Assembly (NCBI GenBank): GCA_004794785.1
Contig: SJOL01004460.1
Coordinates: 149,405-213,404 of the forward strand
Length of the DNA stretch: 64,000 bases
Direction: 5' to 3'
Origin: Opisthorchis felineus
Lineage: Eukaryota > Platyhelminthes > Trematoda > Opisthorchiida > Opisthorchiidae
Positions 32,210-43,837 of this stretch are shown here, one piece after another (the stretch's first letter is position 1; every line of letters begins with the position of its first letter). Below the pieces are notes generated by a model that was given only the letters and a program-made list of their open reading frames with translations, did not search any database and had not been told where the DNA came from. A program made the translations under genes and the position numbers.

Positions 32210-33635
32210 AATGAGCCAATCAAACACCAGGAGGACAGACCATAACGCAACTTGGATCGAAATTACGCCAATCAGAACGAGAGGCAGAGAGACCGAAAGG
32301 ACACAATCAGTGAGTCAAAAAATGATAATAACAAGCAAACCAGACCGTAAACGGACCGATGGACCGATAGCAGTCAGTAAGAGAGTTTGAACTTCCAAAA
32401 TTCCAACAGATTGTCTCATGTCTTCTTATGCTACATACAAAACGCTCTTTGGCCCGTAAAACAGCGGACCTGCACCAAAGGTGAGCGATTCTATCGAGAC
32501 TCCAGTGGTTAGTAGTACAGAGGACGGACACATAAAATAAATCAGAAGAATAAAAGTTAACTTCGAGAAACCACATTTTGGGACAAAAGATTTAGCCTTT
32601 CTTTTGCTGTGACATCCCGTCAGTTAAGGAGCCGCATCGCGGAGGGCTGCTCCAGATAAAGAACTGTATGTCCTCACCAATCCTCCAAACCTAAACTTCG
32701 CTCAAGCTAATTGCTTGCAGAATGTGCCTGCATCAGAGCATAAGCTCCACTACTCAAATGCATAAAGCGCATGGCAAGTTGAGACTATTCCGGCCTCAAG
32801 AAAACGAATAGATTATGGAAAAAGGATTACTGAAACTGGAAAGCTGAATCTTCTAGCAAAGAGAATCGATAAACCAATTTTTCCCATATCGCTGTGGACC
32901 TAGCTAAAGAACCGTAATCGGGAATCAGGAAACTCAAGAATGAACGACAGTTCAGCCTTGGGTCCGAACGCTGTAGCGTTTTAGTATATCTAGATGCCCG
33001 AATAACTCGAAAAGAGGACCTTCAAGTTCGAGGGGGGACTCGAACTCCCCTAAATGATATGGGGAGGGTTTGTCACCGAGGTGATGCAATACAAGGGTCA
33101 GAAAACCTAAACGTCATACACGAGTTGCCCAATGATATACCCATTATCTTACTCTCCTAAATAAGATCACCTCTCCAATAAAAGTCGTAGGAGATTGGGG
33201 CCATTGCAGTGAATTAGGAAGTCACAGCAGGATACTAGGTTGAAGTTTATGGTGTGGCTAGTGAGGTTGGCACTGCCGATAATCCTCTACAACCGTTGAG
33301 AACTGTTTTCCGGTTTTGACTCAGTGGGTATATAAAGTTTTATACAAAAAAGAAAGCGCAATGTCCTGCACAGTCTACAATGTGCCATTGTTACACGACA
33401 GAATGTCATACGAGCGCTGTGGACTTCTGCACAATATTTTTTAAATGACCCTCAAAAAACACCGTTACGCGTCATTATTGATGAAATATTAACAGCCATC
33501 GTAGGCTTCAGCCACCCCACCACTGATATCTGACGTTAACACATTTGGACGAAAACTGGCTCAGTACACTCATTTGATCAGTCCGTGTTTCCATGATAAC
33601 ATGAGGAGGTTTGATCATATTCCGTAGTGATTTCA
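32210..33635. other. No supported gene
   Basis: A B-box-like inverted motif (cgaggggggactcgaactcccc, near 33030) could be an old tRNA-derived fragment on the minus strand, but no A box is seen. Confidence 0.4.
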
Positions 33636-33639
33636 TCCC

Positions 33640-33865
33640 GGCAGTTAAGCCAATCTATGCTAAAAAGCCGAGAAGCACTGTACAGCTGTTTCATCTTTGT
33701 TGGGAATCATCAACAATGCACATCTCACAAAACTCAGAGAGTTTTGAACGCGCATACTTCCGGCCACTGGTCAAATACTTAACCGTTTGACCAGGTGTGG
33801 TTGATCCTGGTCTCACTACACCGGACAGAGAGCCACTCACATTCAGTAACGGAAAAGCACATCAC
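33640..33865 (-). mobile_element. Family S repeat, minus strand
   Basis: gcagttaagccaatctatgctaaaaagccgagaag, antisense ribozyme, then the antisense head (ccggccactggtcaaatacttaaccgttt). Confidence 0.75.
33675..33720 (-). ncRNA. Family S hammerhead, one core change
   Basis: Minus strand: GCAUUG, UUGAUGA (consensus CUGAUGA), stem II UUCC...AGAU, GAAA, CAGCUG, UA, CAGUGC. Stem III and the cleavage site are intact; the first core C is lost. Confidence 0.7.
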
Positions 33866-33974
33866 ATGGTCACGTGTTATGCTTGTGTGATCGGCGAAGG
33901 CAACGTATTTCGTTTGGGCAGTAGCCGGGTAAGATCTAGTAGCAAGGAATCATGTGAGGAATACTGTCACATAT

Positions 33975-34575
33975 CTCTTCTAGGTGAGAGGTAATCACAC
34001 TGCTGTTCAGCCGCTCGTGGCCGAACGGTTAAGTGTTCAAACTACTAGCTACCTGGATGTATCGTCCATAACTTTGACATTTGAAATTCCCCACGTTTCT
34101 TGTCCCTATTTGTAACCCCCGCTCCAGTTTTGTGTTCAGTGCGTCTATATGAACTGACGTTTGTTTGTCCTTACCACTTCACCCATTTGGCCTTGAGGTC
34201 ACCCACCCATTTGTGGCCGCCCTTACGCACGTGTGACTGTCTCACGTGGGAGCCTGTTTGCTCATTTGGTTCGTACTTTTGTAGTCCAAGTGGACCATTT
34301 GTTGTTGACGAGTATCTACTGTCGAGGTTTGTACATTTTGTGAATTGATGTCTTATGTTAATAGTACCGTATAGAAACCCAGCTCCGACTTTGTTTTGCC
34401 TTCCCGGAGGTTCTGGTATTACGCGTCACTCGAAGATACCGTTTGCTCGTGACACTGGATGTCGCGGATTCAAACCCCTACATTGTAGGAAATGGGTACT
34501 ACTGATTATCCTCAACGGCAGTACAGTGCCTCTCAGCTTTTCAGCATAGACTGGCTTTACTTACAGGATGACACC
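33975..34575 (+). mobile_element. Family S repeat split by a 394-bp insertion
   Basis: The left piece (cactgctgttcagccgctcgtggccgaacgg... to 34060) and right piece (34455 onwards, gcggattcaaacc B box, decayed ribozyme, cagcttttcagcatagactgg) are parts of one family S unit. Confidence 0.72.
34053..34462. mobile_element. Unclassified insertion with 8-bp target duplication
   Basis: CTGGATGT occurs at 34053-34060 and again at 34455-34462, flanking 394 bases that do not belong to family S. An 8-bp duplication fits hAT-type transposition, but I see no terminal inverted repeats. It may be a non-autonomous or retroposed sequence. Confidence 0.5.
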
Positions 34576-34839
34576 TTTATTAAGGTAACAGGTGCGCGCC
34601 CCCTGTGGCGATACAGGCCTATACTAAAAGCCTCAAATAATGTCCAGACCAACGACCTCATGGATTTCAGACACTTAAACTCATTAGCACACCCGGATTT
34701 AACCGGCGGTGATGCAACAGAGAAAACTGCACGCGATGTTCCATTTGAAGTGCTCATTGAGGCCAGATACCCTGATCACCATTCACGGCAACACCAGAGA
34801 AAAACATTAATGCTTCAGTGTGGTGTTGTCATATAAATT

Positions 34840-36700
34840 TGTTTGAATGATACCCTTAAAAAATGAGATGGGGAGGGAGAACTGGGAGTAGGCTCTCACA
34901 AAAATTCGACCTTCCCAGATCCTTCGCACTCAGTCAGGCAAAGTGGGTGGAAATTGATATTATGGATGTCGCTCACATCGTTTAGTCACCATATATTTCA
35001 GTATCTACAGCCGAGCACAGAGAGAGTCAAGTGGACCCTTTTTTAGAGGGCGAACAGAAACAATAACGGATCATTCGTAACAACCCACATTCTCTCCTGT
35101 TATTTCACATTTTGTCCACCTTTAGGTTTCGGCCACTCCGAATTAAACAACCTTCTTAGTTTGCAGTGCAGAATGAAGTCGGCGAATGAAGTAACTTTAT
35201 CAAAAACCCGTTTCCTGCTCCAATCTGTTGTGAATTTGCTGGTTCTAACCCATCCCAGCTACAGTAAGTGGACATCGTTCCTCAAAAACCTGAAGGTACC
35301 TCATCCACTGAGACAAAGTTTCTCAGCCGTACAACAAGGCAGTCCTTACAGTAATATGATATGATAAACAGGTTCTTCAAGACGCATGTGTTACGTCCTG
35401 TTTATAACGCAAGTCGTGTAATTTGGCAACATAATTCTGGTATTTCGGTTTCGTGTTATCACACTATCGTCAGAACTAACGCGACTTCCGGAACACGTGG
35501 AGTTTCAGAATTTCCACCGTCTCTCCTTGAATTCGTAGAGGTATGTTCAGAGACTGTACGTCCCGCAGCATGACTTTGCAAGGAGCGAAGCGTATGCCGA
35601 AGGACTGGGTGGATTTTCAAGTAATGCCTGAACTTCCCACGGTTTTGAAAAAATGAGAACAAGTTCGTCTGTGTAGTACATGTTGACAAGCATCTCGGAG
35701 AGATCTGAACACTGTGATTCCGGATATTCTTCAGAGTTAGACTCATTGCTTCATCAATTATTAATTTAAACAAATATACAAAGAATCAGCATCGTTATCA
35801 CACAATACTGCTTGTAGGGAAGCTTTTGGAAGGCTCCCCAGATGATCTAAGCCCTACACAGAGAATGGTGGCCCCGAACCTTTGGAGCCTAAGCAGTTGC
35901 ACAAGCATGTTGAGAAGAACAAGCCGGCCGGCAGAATCGAACTCACACTTGAAGTCAAACGATGCCATGATTTTAAGGTGCCCATACTCAAGCGGTAGAG
36001 TCTCGGAATCCTGTCTGCTGTTCTTCGCTGGCGTCTTCAAAAGCTCTCGTAAGACGTCGTAAAGCAGGCGATGCAAAGAGTGTAGTTACAACGGGGGTCA
36101 AGCCAAGTCCTCTGTGATCGTCACACTCACAGCGAGCATACCTTCGGAAATAAACACTACTATCGTTTCGTCCCAGTTAGTTTGGACGGTGTATTTTATC
36201 CAGACAGGAGCAACTAAGTTACACAAATACCGGCTGAGGAATTCGCCTCCATCTTCAAAATGAGTGGATGGGATTCGGTCAGAAATACCGGGTAGATGGT
36301 GCTTAGGGCAGCAGGACATCAACATATATCCGAAGCCGTCAGCAGTTCCAATTTCATGCTGCATGGCCTCGGTGCGGTTCGGGAATCGAATTGTGCAACA
36401 GTAGATGGCCAGTTGATTTGTTTGTGTAATCGTTGATGCCAAATATTCAGTTCTTCTTTAAAGATAGACGAGTGTAGTTTATTATTGGTTCATTTGCTTA
36501 TTAGAAGCTCATTGATGCTTGGTTCGAACAGTTGCATGAGTTTTCGCATTCCCTCAGAGTTAATCACCTCCTCAATATCTTTAGCTTTCTGGACCCACCA
36601 GAGTTCTCGATCGGCGCAGATGCCTTTTTCATCTAAAGTCTGATAGTTCGCCAAGTGGAATCTTACTCTCGACTAGCAGGAATGCGTGTTCGAGCTTCGG
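34840..36700 (-). mobile_element. RTE LINE, RT region to 3' end, decayed
   Basis: Minus strand, from right to left: WWVQKAKDIEE linker remnant (about 36540-36640), STHFEDGGEFLSRYL (36200-36260), CEFDSAGRLVLLN (the first catalytic Asp motif, mutated), then IDEAMSLTL and the thumb. Many frameshifts. It overlaps the RT regions of the 8510 and 59230 copies, so they can be compared directly. Confidence 0.82.
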
Positions 36701-36759
36701 GCAAATTTAGAGTAGTCCTCGACATCCAGTGCTCGGTGTAGTTCACTGTGACATCTCGA

Positions 36760-36870
36760 AAAATTACAGCCGGTCAGCGAACTCAACTCATCTGCATACC
36801 AATTAGGTTTGGACAGCAGACCCAAACGAATCTCGCGTTTATGATGTTGTTCTTCAACTGAATGTGTGTT
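36760..36870. mobile_element. Family F centre fragment
   Basis: gcgaactcaactcatctgcataccaattagg, gacccaaacgaatctcgcgttt, atgttgttcttcaactgaatgtg. Confidence 0.6.
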
Positions 36871-37304
36871 CAGTCCTTTTTACCAAGAGTCAACATCAGA
36901 AGATGCACCTCAAAAAAGCACTCCAGTAGGTGGTTATGGTCCCATCCAAGCTAAAGCCGGGGGAAGAAACCAATAAAACTGGAGTAACTGATTATCAACG
37001 CAGCCAAGGAAGCACCGTAGAGTAAATCAGTCTGGTCGCCCGTTAACTGTGAAGTGTTTGTACCGTTCGATACGGATAGAAAAGGAATCTGTTGTAGAAG
37101 TTCATAGCCCATGAACTAGTAGCCTGAAAAATCTGTGTTGAAGTGTTCTTTCATATCGTGAAGTTGTATGTTTACACAGAATTTGTGAATGGCCTCGTAT
37201 GGAGGGTTTCTAACAGGTGGATTTAGTTATATCTTCATTCTCACTTCCCGTCACCTTTTTCTAAAAGTTGAGGATGACGAGATGACGAAGGATATTATAT
37301 ATAT

Positions 37305-37401
37305 NNNNNNNNNNNNNNNNNNNNNNNNNNNNNNNNNNNNNNNNNNNNNNNNNNNNNNNNNNNNNNNNNNNNNNNNNNNNNNNNNNNNNNNNNNNNNNNN
37401 N
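37305..37401. other. Assembly gap (97 N)
   Basis: Run of unresolved bases after an AT-rich tract (tattatatatat), so a simple repeat probably broke the assembly. It separates the regular exon array from the less regular exons. Confidence 0.99.
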
Positions 37402-37414
37402 ATTCTAAACCTAC

Positions 37415-37459
37415 CTCCTCTGTCGCTTCTTTGGTATTTGCCATCACTTGTTGGTGCAG
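37415..37459 (-). CDS. Micro-exon type B, 45 nt
   Basis: Reads LHQQVMANTKEATEE in phase 0, with acceptor atcatttcag and donor gtaggttt. Lies only 13 bases from the run of N, so the next block of exons may partly fall into or beyond the unassembled gap. Confidence 0.66.
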
Positions 37460-37593
37460 CTGAAATGATCACCGATCGATTGTCATTAGGTAAGTTCTAT
37501 CACTAAACTAAACCAAATTAAACAACTAAACTAGACTAATGTAATGAAAAAGCAGGTGAACACAGTCACGATGAATTGTAAGTACCCCAGTTA

Positions 37594-37997
37594 GGTGTTT
37601 CATTGTTGTTCGTAGACGGACAGTGTGATAACGACAGTACCTCGGCTCAGTTGTCAGTCTGAGCCTCACAAGCTCCAAAGGTGCACACAGTGTACTAAAC
37701 GCCCAAAACCAGGTCGAAAACGTGTGCACAACACTTCGTCTTTAAAGTGTTTGAGGCGACAACATTCTGGAAATTCTAGCGCCTTCTGGACGCGGCATTA
37801 GCAACCGGTATCCGGTGAATACTGGATCATGATTGGCTGTTGGGTCCAACCTTTCGGCCAATCACAGCTCACCTTGATGCTGGACCGGCGAATGGCTCGG
37901 TCTACTGGCCAAAGCTTACGGGTTAGGCTTCTTGGCTGCAGCAGCACCTAACGGCGAGCAGTAAAGCGGTTTCAGTGCGGGATTCCGCCTAACAAGT
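37594..37997 (+). mobile_element. Family L repeat (LTR-like), copy 1
   Basis: About 400 bases that start tgttg and end gccctaaca-like (cgcctaaca). Contains cattctggaaattctagcgccttctgg, gattggctgttggg, ggccaatcac (CCAAT-type) and ctggccaaagcttacgggttaggcttcttggctgcag. TG...CA ends, CCAAT boxes and the lack of coding suggest a solo LTR; no target duplication was found. Confidence 0.45.
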
Positions 37998-38566
37998 CAT
38001 GCAACCATGACTATTTTGATACATTTCCAACTACATCAACTACACAAACTCTCTCAACTGATGCAACTCAGCCACGACAAAACAGGATTAAAAATGCTTC
38101 AGTGGTAAAGAAATGCCTCTTGCAGCGCTCACCGTTCTATCCCACTTACTTTTCAACGACTCCCTCTCGCTCAGGAGAAACCCGATGCTGTCTCGACTTT
38201 TGGGCTTCTGGCGGTGCGATTTTTTCAACGAAATACACCAAAACGGGATGGTTGACATTACTATCATTTATTATCCGACTTCACTACCCCAACCTACAGA
38301 TAGTTACAAAGTCATATTGAGACAAGAAATCTCCTGGATAATCTCGATCAACTTGCACGTAGAGTATAAAATAGGGTTTGGAGGTTGTGGGCATATTATG
38401 GTGAATCAACCATCTAGATCGTACCATCTACTGTCTCATCGAAATAATACTGTTCCAATACCATGGTTGCACCCAAGCAAAGCATCTACTGGATTCGTGA
38501 CAACTGACTTTCACAACAAACTGTAGCGATATGAATAACCAACACCTACTAGATACGAGGACTTAC

Positions 38567-38599
38567 GCTCTTCACTTCATTGGACAATCGATCTCTTTC
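38567..38599 (-). CDS. Micro-exon type C, 33 nt
   Basis: Reads ERDRLSNEVKS in phase 0, with acceptor tgttttccag and donor gtaagtcc. Third copy of the acidic-R-[DE]-R-L-S motif exon. Confidence 0.7.
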
Positions 38600-38894
38600 C
38601 TGGAAAACAAAGTACAATGGTGTAATTCCGTCATACGCTACGTTATTTGTTCAGCATTTAGAGAAATCACACAAGAAAACAATCCATGAGAGGACACACA
38701 AAAGTAGAAAATAATATCACTGGATTCCCTAACGCCTGATCGGAAGAACATATGCGAAAGAGGTAGGAAAGTGACGGTCATATAACCGACCATTCCGCCG
38801 GAAGTCGTAGTTGAGAAAACAAACCGTCTTCCCGTCATACAATAAAAACTGCTGAGTAGCTAAAGAAAAAATGGTTACCGTTTTTTGACAGAAC

Positions 38895-39080
38895 ATACTA
38901 CTCACAAGTTTGCCCAAAAATTCCTTGACAGCCCACAGCCACCCTTCTTGGGTCTAATCGGACAAGTGTCGTTCTCCAAAGTTTCCTTCAAAATTAAACT
39001 CTATGCTTGAACCCAAATTGTATGCAATTCGCGAAGTACACTCATGTGAAAACTGAGCTAGTTTTAAGGGGGAACTCAGT
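38895..39080. mobile_element. Family F left arm, decayed
   Basis: actactcacaagtttgc, gacagcccac, cccttcttgggtctaatcgg, aaattaaactctatgcttgaacccaaattg. Confidence 0.6.
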
Positions 39081-39315
39081 AACGAAAAAATGGCGATGCT
39101 TTTCGAGTCTTTGAATTATCTTAATTCCAGAAGGTATTCACCCGCAAGCGAACTGCTCCTTATCGAAATTTAATGCTGAAAGTATATCAGTCATCTCCAA
39201 TTTTTATTCACTATTATCACGAATAGTCATACACGATTTGTCGAACATGCAGTCAGTTTAGACCTAATTTATTGAAAACTATATGGAAAAAAACGTCACC
39301 CTGTAAAATACATAC

Positions 39316-39354
39316 CTCTCTGACTTGGCCTAGTTCCGCGGCTCGGTTCTCCAA
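39316..39354 (-). CDS. Micro-exon type A, 39 nt
   Basis: Reads LENRAAELGQVRE in phase 0, with acceptor acaacccag and donor gtatgtat. Paralogue of 60610 (LETKAAEMDKLKQ). A type D exon would be expected between this and 40777, but I found none in the 1.4 kb intron, which instead holds an LTR-like repeat. Confidence 0.7.
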
Positions 39355-39844
39355 CTGGGTTGTACAGAATGAAAAGAAATGTGGCGAGTTTAGACAAGAA
39401 GTACCTGTTTGTGTGAAAACTTGGAGAATGCATCAGTCAGCCACCGACCGAGGACACAAAACTGCAAGAATATGAGTGGCCAGACAAAGTGACTGATTGG
39501 GAGTTGAGTACTTCCTGACAGTATCTTAATAGCACTTACACTGCAGTAATTTTTGGAAAAAGGGACATCAAGGAGAAAGAAAATTCCTAGCTAGCCTCCA
39601 AAACGGTCTGTCCCCGGAGTCACACATTAACTTCAGGCTGGGCGGTGTCTTGGCCAGTTCAACGAACGGATCGCTCCACTTTTTGAGATTATTGTGGTAA
39701 TCTTTCATCCAGGTACTAACGGAACCCAAGAATTAGCGCGGTATTTTCTCGCGCACGAGTTGCATCACTAAGAAATCGCGGTACACAAGCGGCACTCCTG
39801 TATAGGCTAAACCGTGGTATCGTATAAGGAATTCCGGTTATGTT

Positions 39845-40256
39845 ATAACACACTTATTCACTGTGATTCTGTAATAACGGTATTTTCCTCCGCTTAGTTC
39901 TCGGTCTGAACCTCCCAAGCTGGTGTTCCCGTCGAAACAACCACCAAAGGTGCACAACATATATTAACGCCCAAATCCAGGTCAAAAACACTTGTACAGC
40001 GCGTCGTATATAAAGTGTATGCCGTGACAACATTCTGAAAATTCTGACGCCTTCTGGACGCACCATTGGCAATCGATATTCGGCGAATACTGGGTCATGA
40101 CTGGCTGTTGGGTTCACACTTTCGGCTAATCAGAACTCGCCCTGATGCCGGACCGGCGAGTGGCCCGGTCTACTGGCCAAAGCTTGCGGGTTAGGCTTCT
40201 TGGCTGCAGCAAGCAGCGAGTGGTAAAGCGGTATCTCTGTGGAATCCCGCCTAACA
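39845..40256 (+). mobile_element. Family L repeat (LTR-like), copy 2
   Basis: Second copy of the 37594 sequence in the same orientation, about 2.2 kb away, including cattctgaaaattctgacgccttctgg, gactggctgttggg and actggccaaagcttgcgggttaggcttcttgg, ending cgcctaaca. Two direct copies could be the LTRs of one element, but the DNA between them holds three host micro-exons, so they are more likely independent. Confidence 0.5.
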
Positions 40257-40776
40257 GATTCGGAGAACGAGTGGAGATTAAGTACCTCACATTTAAGGTG
40301 AACAGATATCCAGCTATGTCAGGTTACACTCATGTATTATGTTTACTACGTCGTCCATTACGTTCTTGCATGTCACTGTGCAGGCTTGTGAATCTTGTGG
40401 GGAAAAAACCAGCGCCGTAATGTCACACAGAAGAACTGCTAGCTGTCAGTTATGACAACCATGGGGATAATTTTTTGGCTCCTAAATACATGAAAGAAAG
40501 GGGCCGTTGTTAAGGTTGTTTGTCTTTTTGCCGAGCTTTACAGCTGGATGAGTAGGATACGCAAAAGTGAGTGTTTGTTCTAAGCTAGAAGGCCGAAGGA
40601 ACTCTACGACTGTTTCGTTTCTGTTAGAAATCATCAGAAGTGGATCTCTTGCGATTTTACAGCGAGTTTCACCCAAAAGAATAATTCCAGAGTTGAACCT
40701 GAAATCGTTAATTAATCGAAATTACTTACTATACACAAATACTACAAAAAAGTTTCAAAAATATTGCCCCACTTAC

Positions 40777-40821
40777 TACCGCTACTGCGTCGTTACAGCT
40801 ACACTCTAATTGATGTTCAAG
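40777..40821 (-). CDS. Micro-exon type B (diverged), 45 nt
   Basis: Reads LEHQLECSCNDAVAV in phase 0, with acceptor cttcttcag and donor gtaagtgg. Same length and L-x-[QH]-Q-L start as the other B exons, but with two Cys and a less polar end. Completes the second block. Confidence 0.6.
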
Positions 40822-40884
40822 CTGAAGAAGAAACCGAGGTTTGTTTAGGGATACTGAGGTGGATAATATGATTTTCGCTTGAAA

Positions 40885-40960
40885 GAGACTACTCACAAGT
40901 TTCCTGAAAACCAGTTTCACATTTACGGTAAATGCAAATGAATGTACTCTGCGAATAATC
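40885..40960. mobile_element. Family F end fragment
   Basis: gagactactcacaagtttcctgaaaac, then gtaaatgcaaatgaatg; the middle is deleted. Confidence 0.45.
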
Positions 40961-41010
40961 AGTGCTGCTTTCGCCCACCACGATTTTGATACCTGCTGCA
41001 TCTCTCCTGC

Positions 41011-41195
41011 GAGGACGAGATGGCTCAGTGGTTAGAGCGCGAATTTACTGACCGAAAGTTCCGTGGTTCGAATCCGACCTCGGCACCTTGACTGCTCCTG
41101 TCTAGGCTTGGACAACCTGGAAGTATCCTAGTCCTTGTGCTTCCTTCGGGTGGGATGGCAGCTAGGCACCTAAAGGGTGTTACAGCTGAACGATT
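41011..41195 (+). mobile_element. Family T SINE, best copy
   Basis: tRNA-like head with A box TGGCTCAGTGG (41021-41031) and B box GGTTCGAATCC (41065-41075) at the right spacing for RNA polymerase III. Followed by ctgctcctgtctaggcttgg, ggatggcagctaggcacc and gggtgttacagctgaacgattttg. No hammerhead is visible in this family. Confidence 0.85.
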
Positions 41196-41639
41196 TTGAT
41201 TGTGCACCTCTCCTGGCTATGTGAATTTCAAGAAAAGCTGATGACTATAACCTACTCCGTGCTTGTTACTTACCCAGCCCTCGTGAACTCTTCGGGTCGA
41301 ACGTCGAATTGTCTATTAGGTGACGCATGTTTGACCTGGACTGAACTCAACCCAAAATATCAGCTTCTGAAACTCCATTGCCCTCTGCATGGGTGTGAAT
41401 CCGATATTTATGAGGAATGCAAGGTTTCTGTGTTCAGGACAGGTCAACAGAATGCTCATAACACTTTTCCGAAATCATCCAGGAGCATATCGTCCACAGT
41501 GTATTAGTGCACAACACGTTGAGTCGCTTTCACAATGGCTCACTCAGACGGATTTCAAATCACCTTACTAATGACAAACTCCTCAACTGTGGTTGACTAA
41601 CAAGGGTGAGTTGTGTGAAATGGGGTATATTACAGTGGG

Positions 41640-41765
41640 GCTCAGTTCAAGTGAGTTGAGTTCTGTCCAGTTGAGTTAAGTTGAGTTGAGTTCACTCAAG
41701 TTGATTTGATTTGAGCTCAGTCCAGCTGCGTTGAGTTCATTTCAGATCAACTCACTTCAGTTTAC
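41640..41765 (+). repeat. Imperfect TTGAG pentamer repeat
   Basis: Repeats of ttgag, ttcag and ttgat in 5- and 10-base steps over about 120 bases, for example gttgagttaagttgagttga. Confidence 0.75.
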
Positions 41766-42139
41766 TAGCTATGGACCTTGTACCAGCGGTAGGCTGATTC
41801 TAGCTGCTACAATGCTCGACACCGACAAATGGGAGAACGCGGGAAATTTAGTCAAGCATCGAAGGCGATGGCAGCTACGCAGTGAAGGCGATAGCTTTTT
41901 TGCACCAGCGCCACTGACTGCGTAATCACGCAGCCATGTCTGACAGTGTCATTAAACATTGGTGAGTTGAGTTTCCGGGATCTCCATTCGAGGAAGCGGC
42001 ATTCATCCATCCGACTGAGGTTACCCTTTAGACTGTCCACTTACCGGTCATTTCCGCGCAGCACAGGGCTGCGCGAAAAGGAGAATGGTGGGTAAATAGA
42101 CATAAGCTATTACTGGAGATTTCAGTGAATTTACGAATA

Positions 42140-42395
42140 CTAATAAAGTTGATGCGTCCAGCGTGCGTTGGTAGGGCAGCAGTAACATGCTCGCCTCGCA
42201 TATCAGTGTCGGGATTCGAACCCTGGTGCGGCCAAGAATATCTGCTGCTGAGCTCTGATAAGAGCGAAAGACGAGCTCAATGCTCCTCCCTTTGGTGTGG
42301 ACTCAAAGAAGGAATACTTGCGCCAAGACAGCAGGAGGACTGTTCACACTAGTGGTTTGAAAATGAAATCTACAAATCCCGCAACCTTCTACAAC
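42140..42395 (+). mobile_element. Family A3 repeat with decayed hammerhead
   Basis: Head: gcgttggtagggcagcagtaac, gctcgcctcgcat, gggattcgaaccc (B box). Then CUGCUGA for CUGAUGA, stem II GCUC...GAGC with loop UGAUAA, GAAA, and the tail tggtgtggactc and ctgttcacac. One core change (A to C). Confidence 0.75.
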
Positions 42396-42399
42396 TAAC

Positions 42400-43050
42400 C
42401 CTGAATTACCAGAATTTTCCACGGTCACGGGACACTACGCGGATTTAAGTGTCAGCTAATGGAAACATGTTTCAGAGGGCATGAAATAAATTTGAGATGG
42501 AGTACCTGGAAAAATAAAGCGGGTTTCGGAAAACATCAAATCGAAGTGACACTACGATTCTATTGGAACCCTGAGAGAATGCATGTTGCTGGGATGACAG
42601 CCCGGTAAGGAACGGTAGCCCTCATGGGTTGGACCTGACCACAAATATCTGCTTCGGTTACCGCACTAAGACAAGGCTGTTCTCGAACGATAGCTTTTAC
42701 TCTCACAAGCGAGGTCAAATGTATGACCGGAAATAAATTTTTAGTTCAACAGGGAGAATGCGAATATCAGTTAGAAACACACATACGTCAGCAGAACAGA
42801 TTGTCCGTCATAGGCTGACTCTCTGAACTAAGTTCGGATATCCGGATGCCTTTACAAGTTCTGCGGGTGAATCGACCCGATGGAACACGAACGTTCTAAA
42901 ACTGTTATCACATACTCTGTTTTTACCAAAGCCCATACTGCCAAGTTGCTATTCGTGATCCGGTTTCAGTGAAAAACACGTAACTATTTTCCCTCCATCC
43001 ATAAATGACATAAATCACTCATCTGAAAAAGCAATCACGCCACTCAACAA
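42400..43050. other. No supported feature
   Basis: Intronic DNA between micro-exons; nothing recognisable. Confidence 0.45.
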
Positions 43051-43054
43051 TGAT

Positions 43055-43150
43055 ATGTGTGAGTGTGAACTGATGATACCCAAGAAGAACGAAACCGGTT
43101 GTGGGCTGTGCAAGGGTTTTGAACAACCCTGTGAGTAGTACGTTCTGTCG
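43055..43150 (+). mobile_element. Family F right-arm end
   Basis: ACUGAUGA, a partly lost stem II, GAAA, CCGG, UU, GUGGGC, then ggttttgaacaaccctgtgagtagt. Core bases are present but stem I upstream is lost. Confidence 0.62.
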
Positions 43151-43837
43151 AAAAAATTTGAGCTGTATTTTTTTAGGACAGTTCGAACGTTTAACTACTT
43201 CGCCGAGGGTGTTGTGTGGTCTTGTTTGACCAGAAAACCCGTGCTTTTAGAGTGTAGGGAATGAGGGTACCAAGATATGTTCTCCTTGAGCTTTGGTAAA
43301 TCGTTTCGCCGACTGATTCCAATGTAGCAGTTGATGTCAAATGACAGAGTGCAGAGAAATACAGTCATGTGTAAGGAATATGCGCACATCATCTCAGAAG
43401 TGTCGAGGACTCAGTTCGGACTTGCAAGCTGACGGAGCTTGAATGTTCTTTCACCTCGAATGTTGCAGTTTCAAGCTCCCAGACTGTGTCTTACCACGCC
43501 AGTGAATTTAATATACAATGGCTCATTTCAGGAGCAGTCAGAAAACTTACGCGGCTGACCAGGTAATCCGACTTACACGCTCGACAAACTAGGCTTTCGC
43601 ACTTTACTTTATGTCATTTAGATTGTATATCTAGGTGTAATATTGCTTTAGGTGGTAGAGAACAGCTGGGTGGCATGAGGAGAAAGCTCACAACAGCCTG
43701 TGTTGAAGCGATCGATTGGAGAGCCTACAATTCAAAATCACAAATTTCAAGGTGGTAGAAGGCCATCACTGAAGTAGCTAAACAAACAGACTTGTATTTT
43801 CGAGTAGCCATAAGAAAGTGGAACCCATCAAGGAAAC

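Noticed and set aside
32443..32473. Minus-strand 31-nt stretch reading SAVLRAKERF between AG and GTATGT
   Set aside because: Composition fits the coiled-coil gene, but the length is not 3n and would break the phase pattern.
41011..41085. Possible functional tRNA gene
   Set aside because: A and B boxes are good, but the 3' acceptor strand does not pair with the 5' end and the same sequence recurs with a common tail, so it is a SINE head.
43552..43572. Minus-strand 21-nt stretch with strong GTAAG donor (SDYLVSR)
   Set aside because: Acceptor side lacks a pyrimidine tract; no matching exon type.
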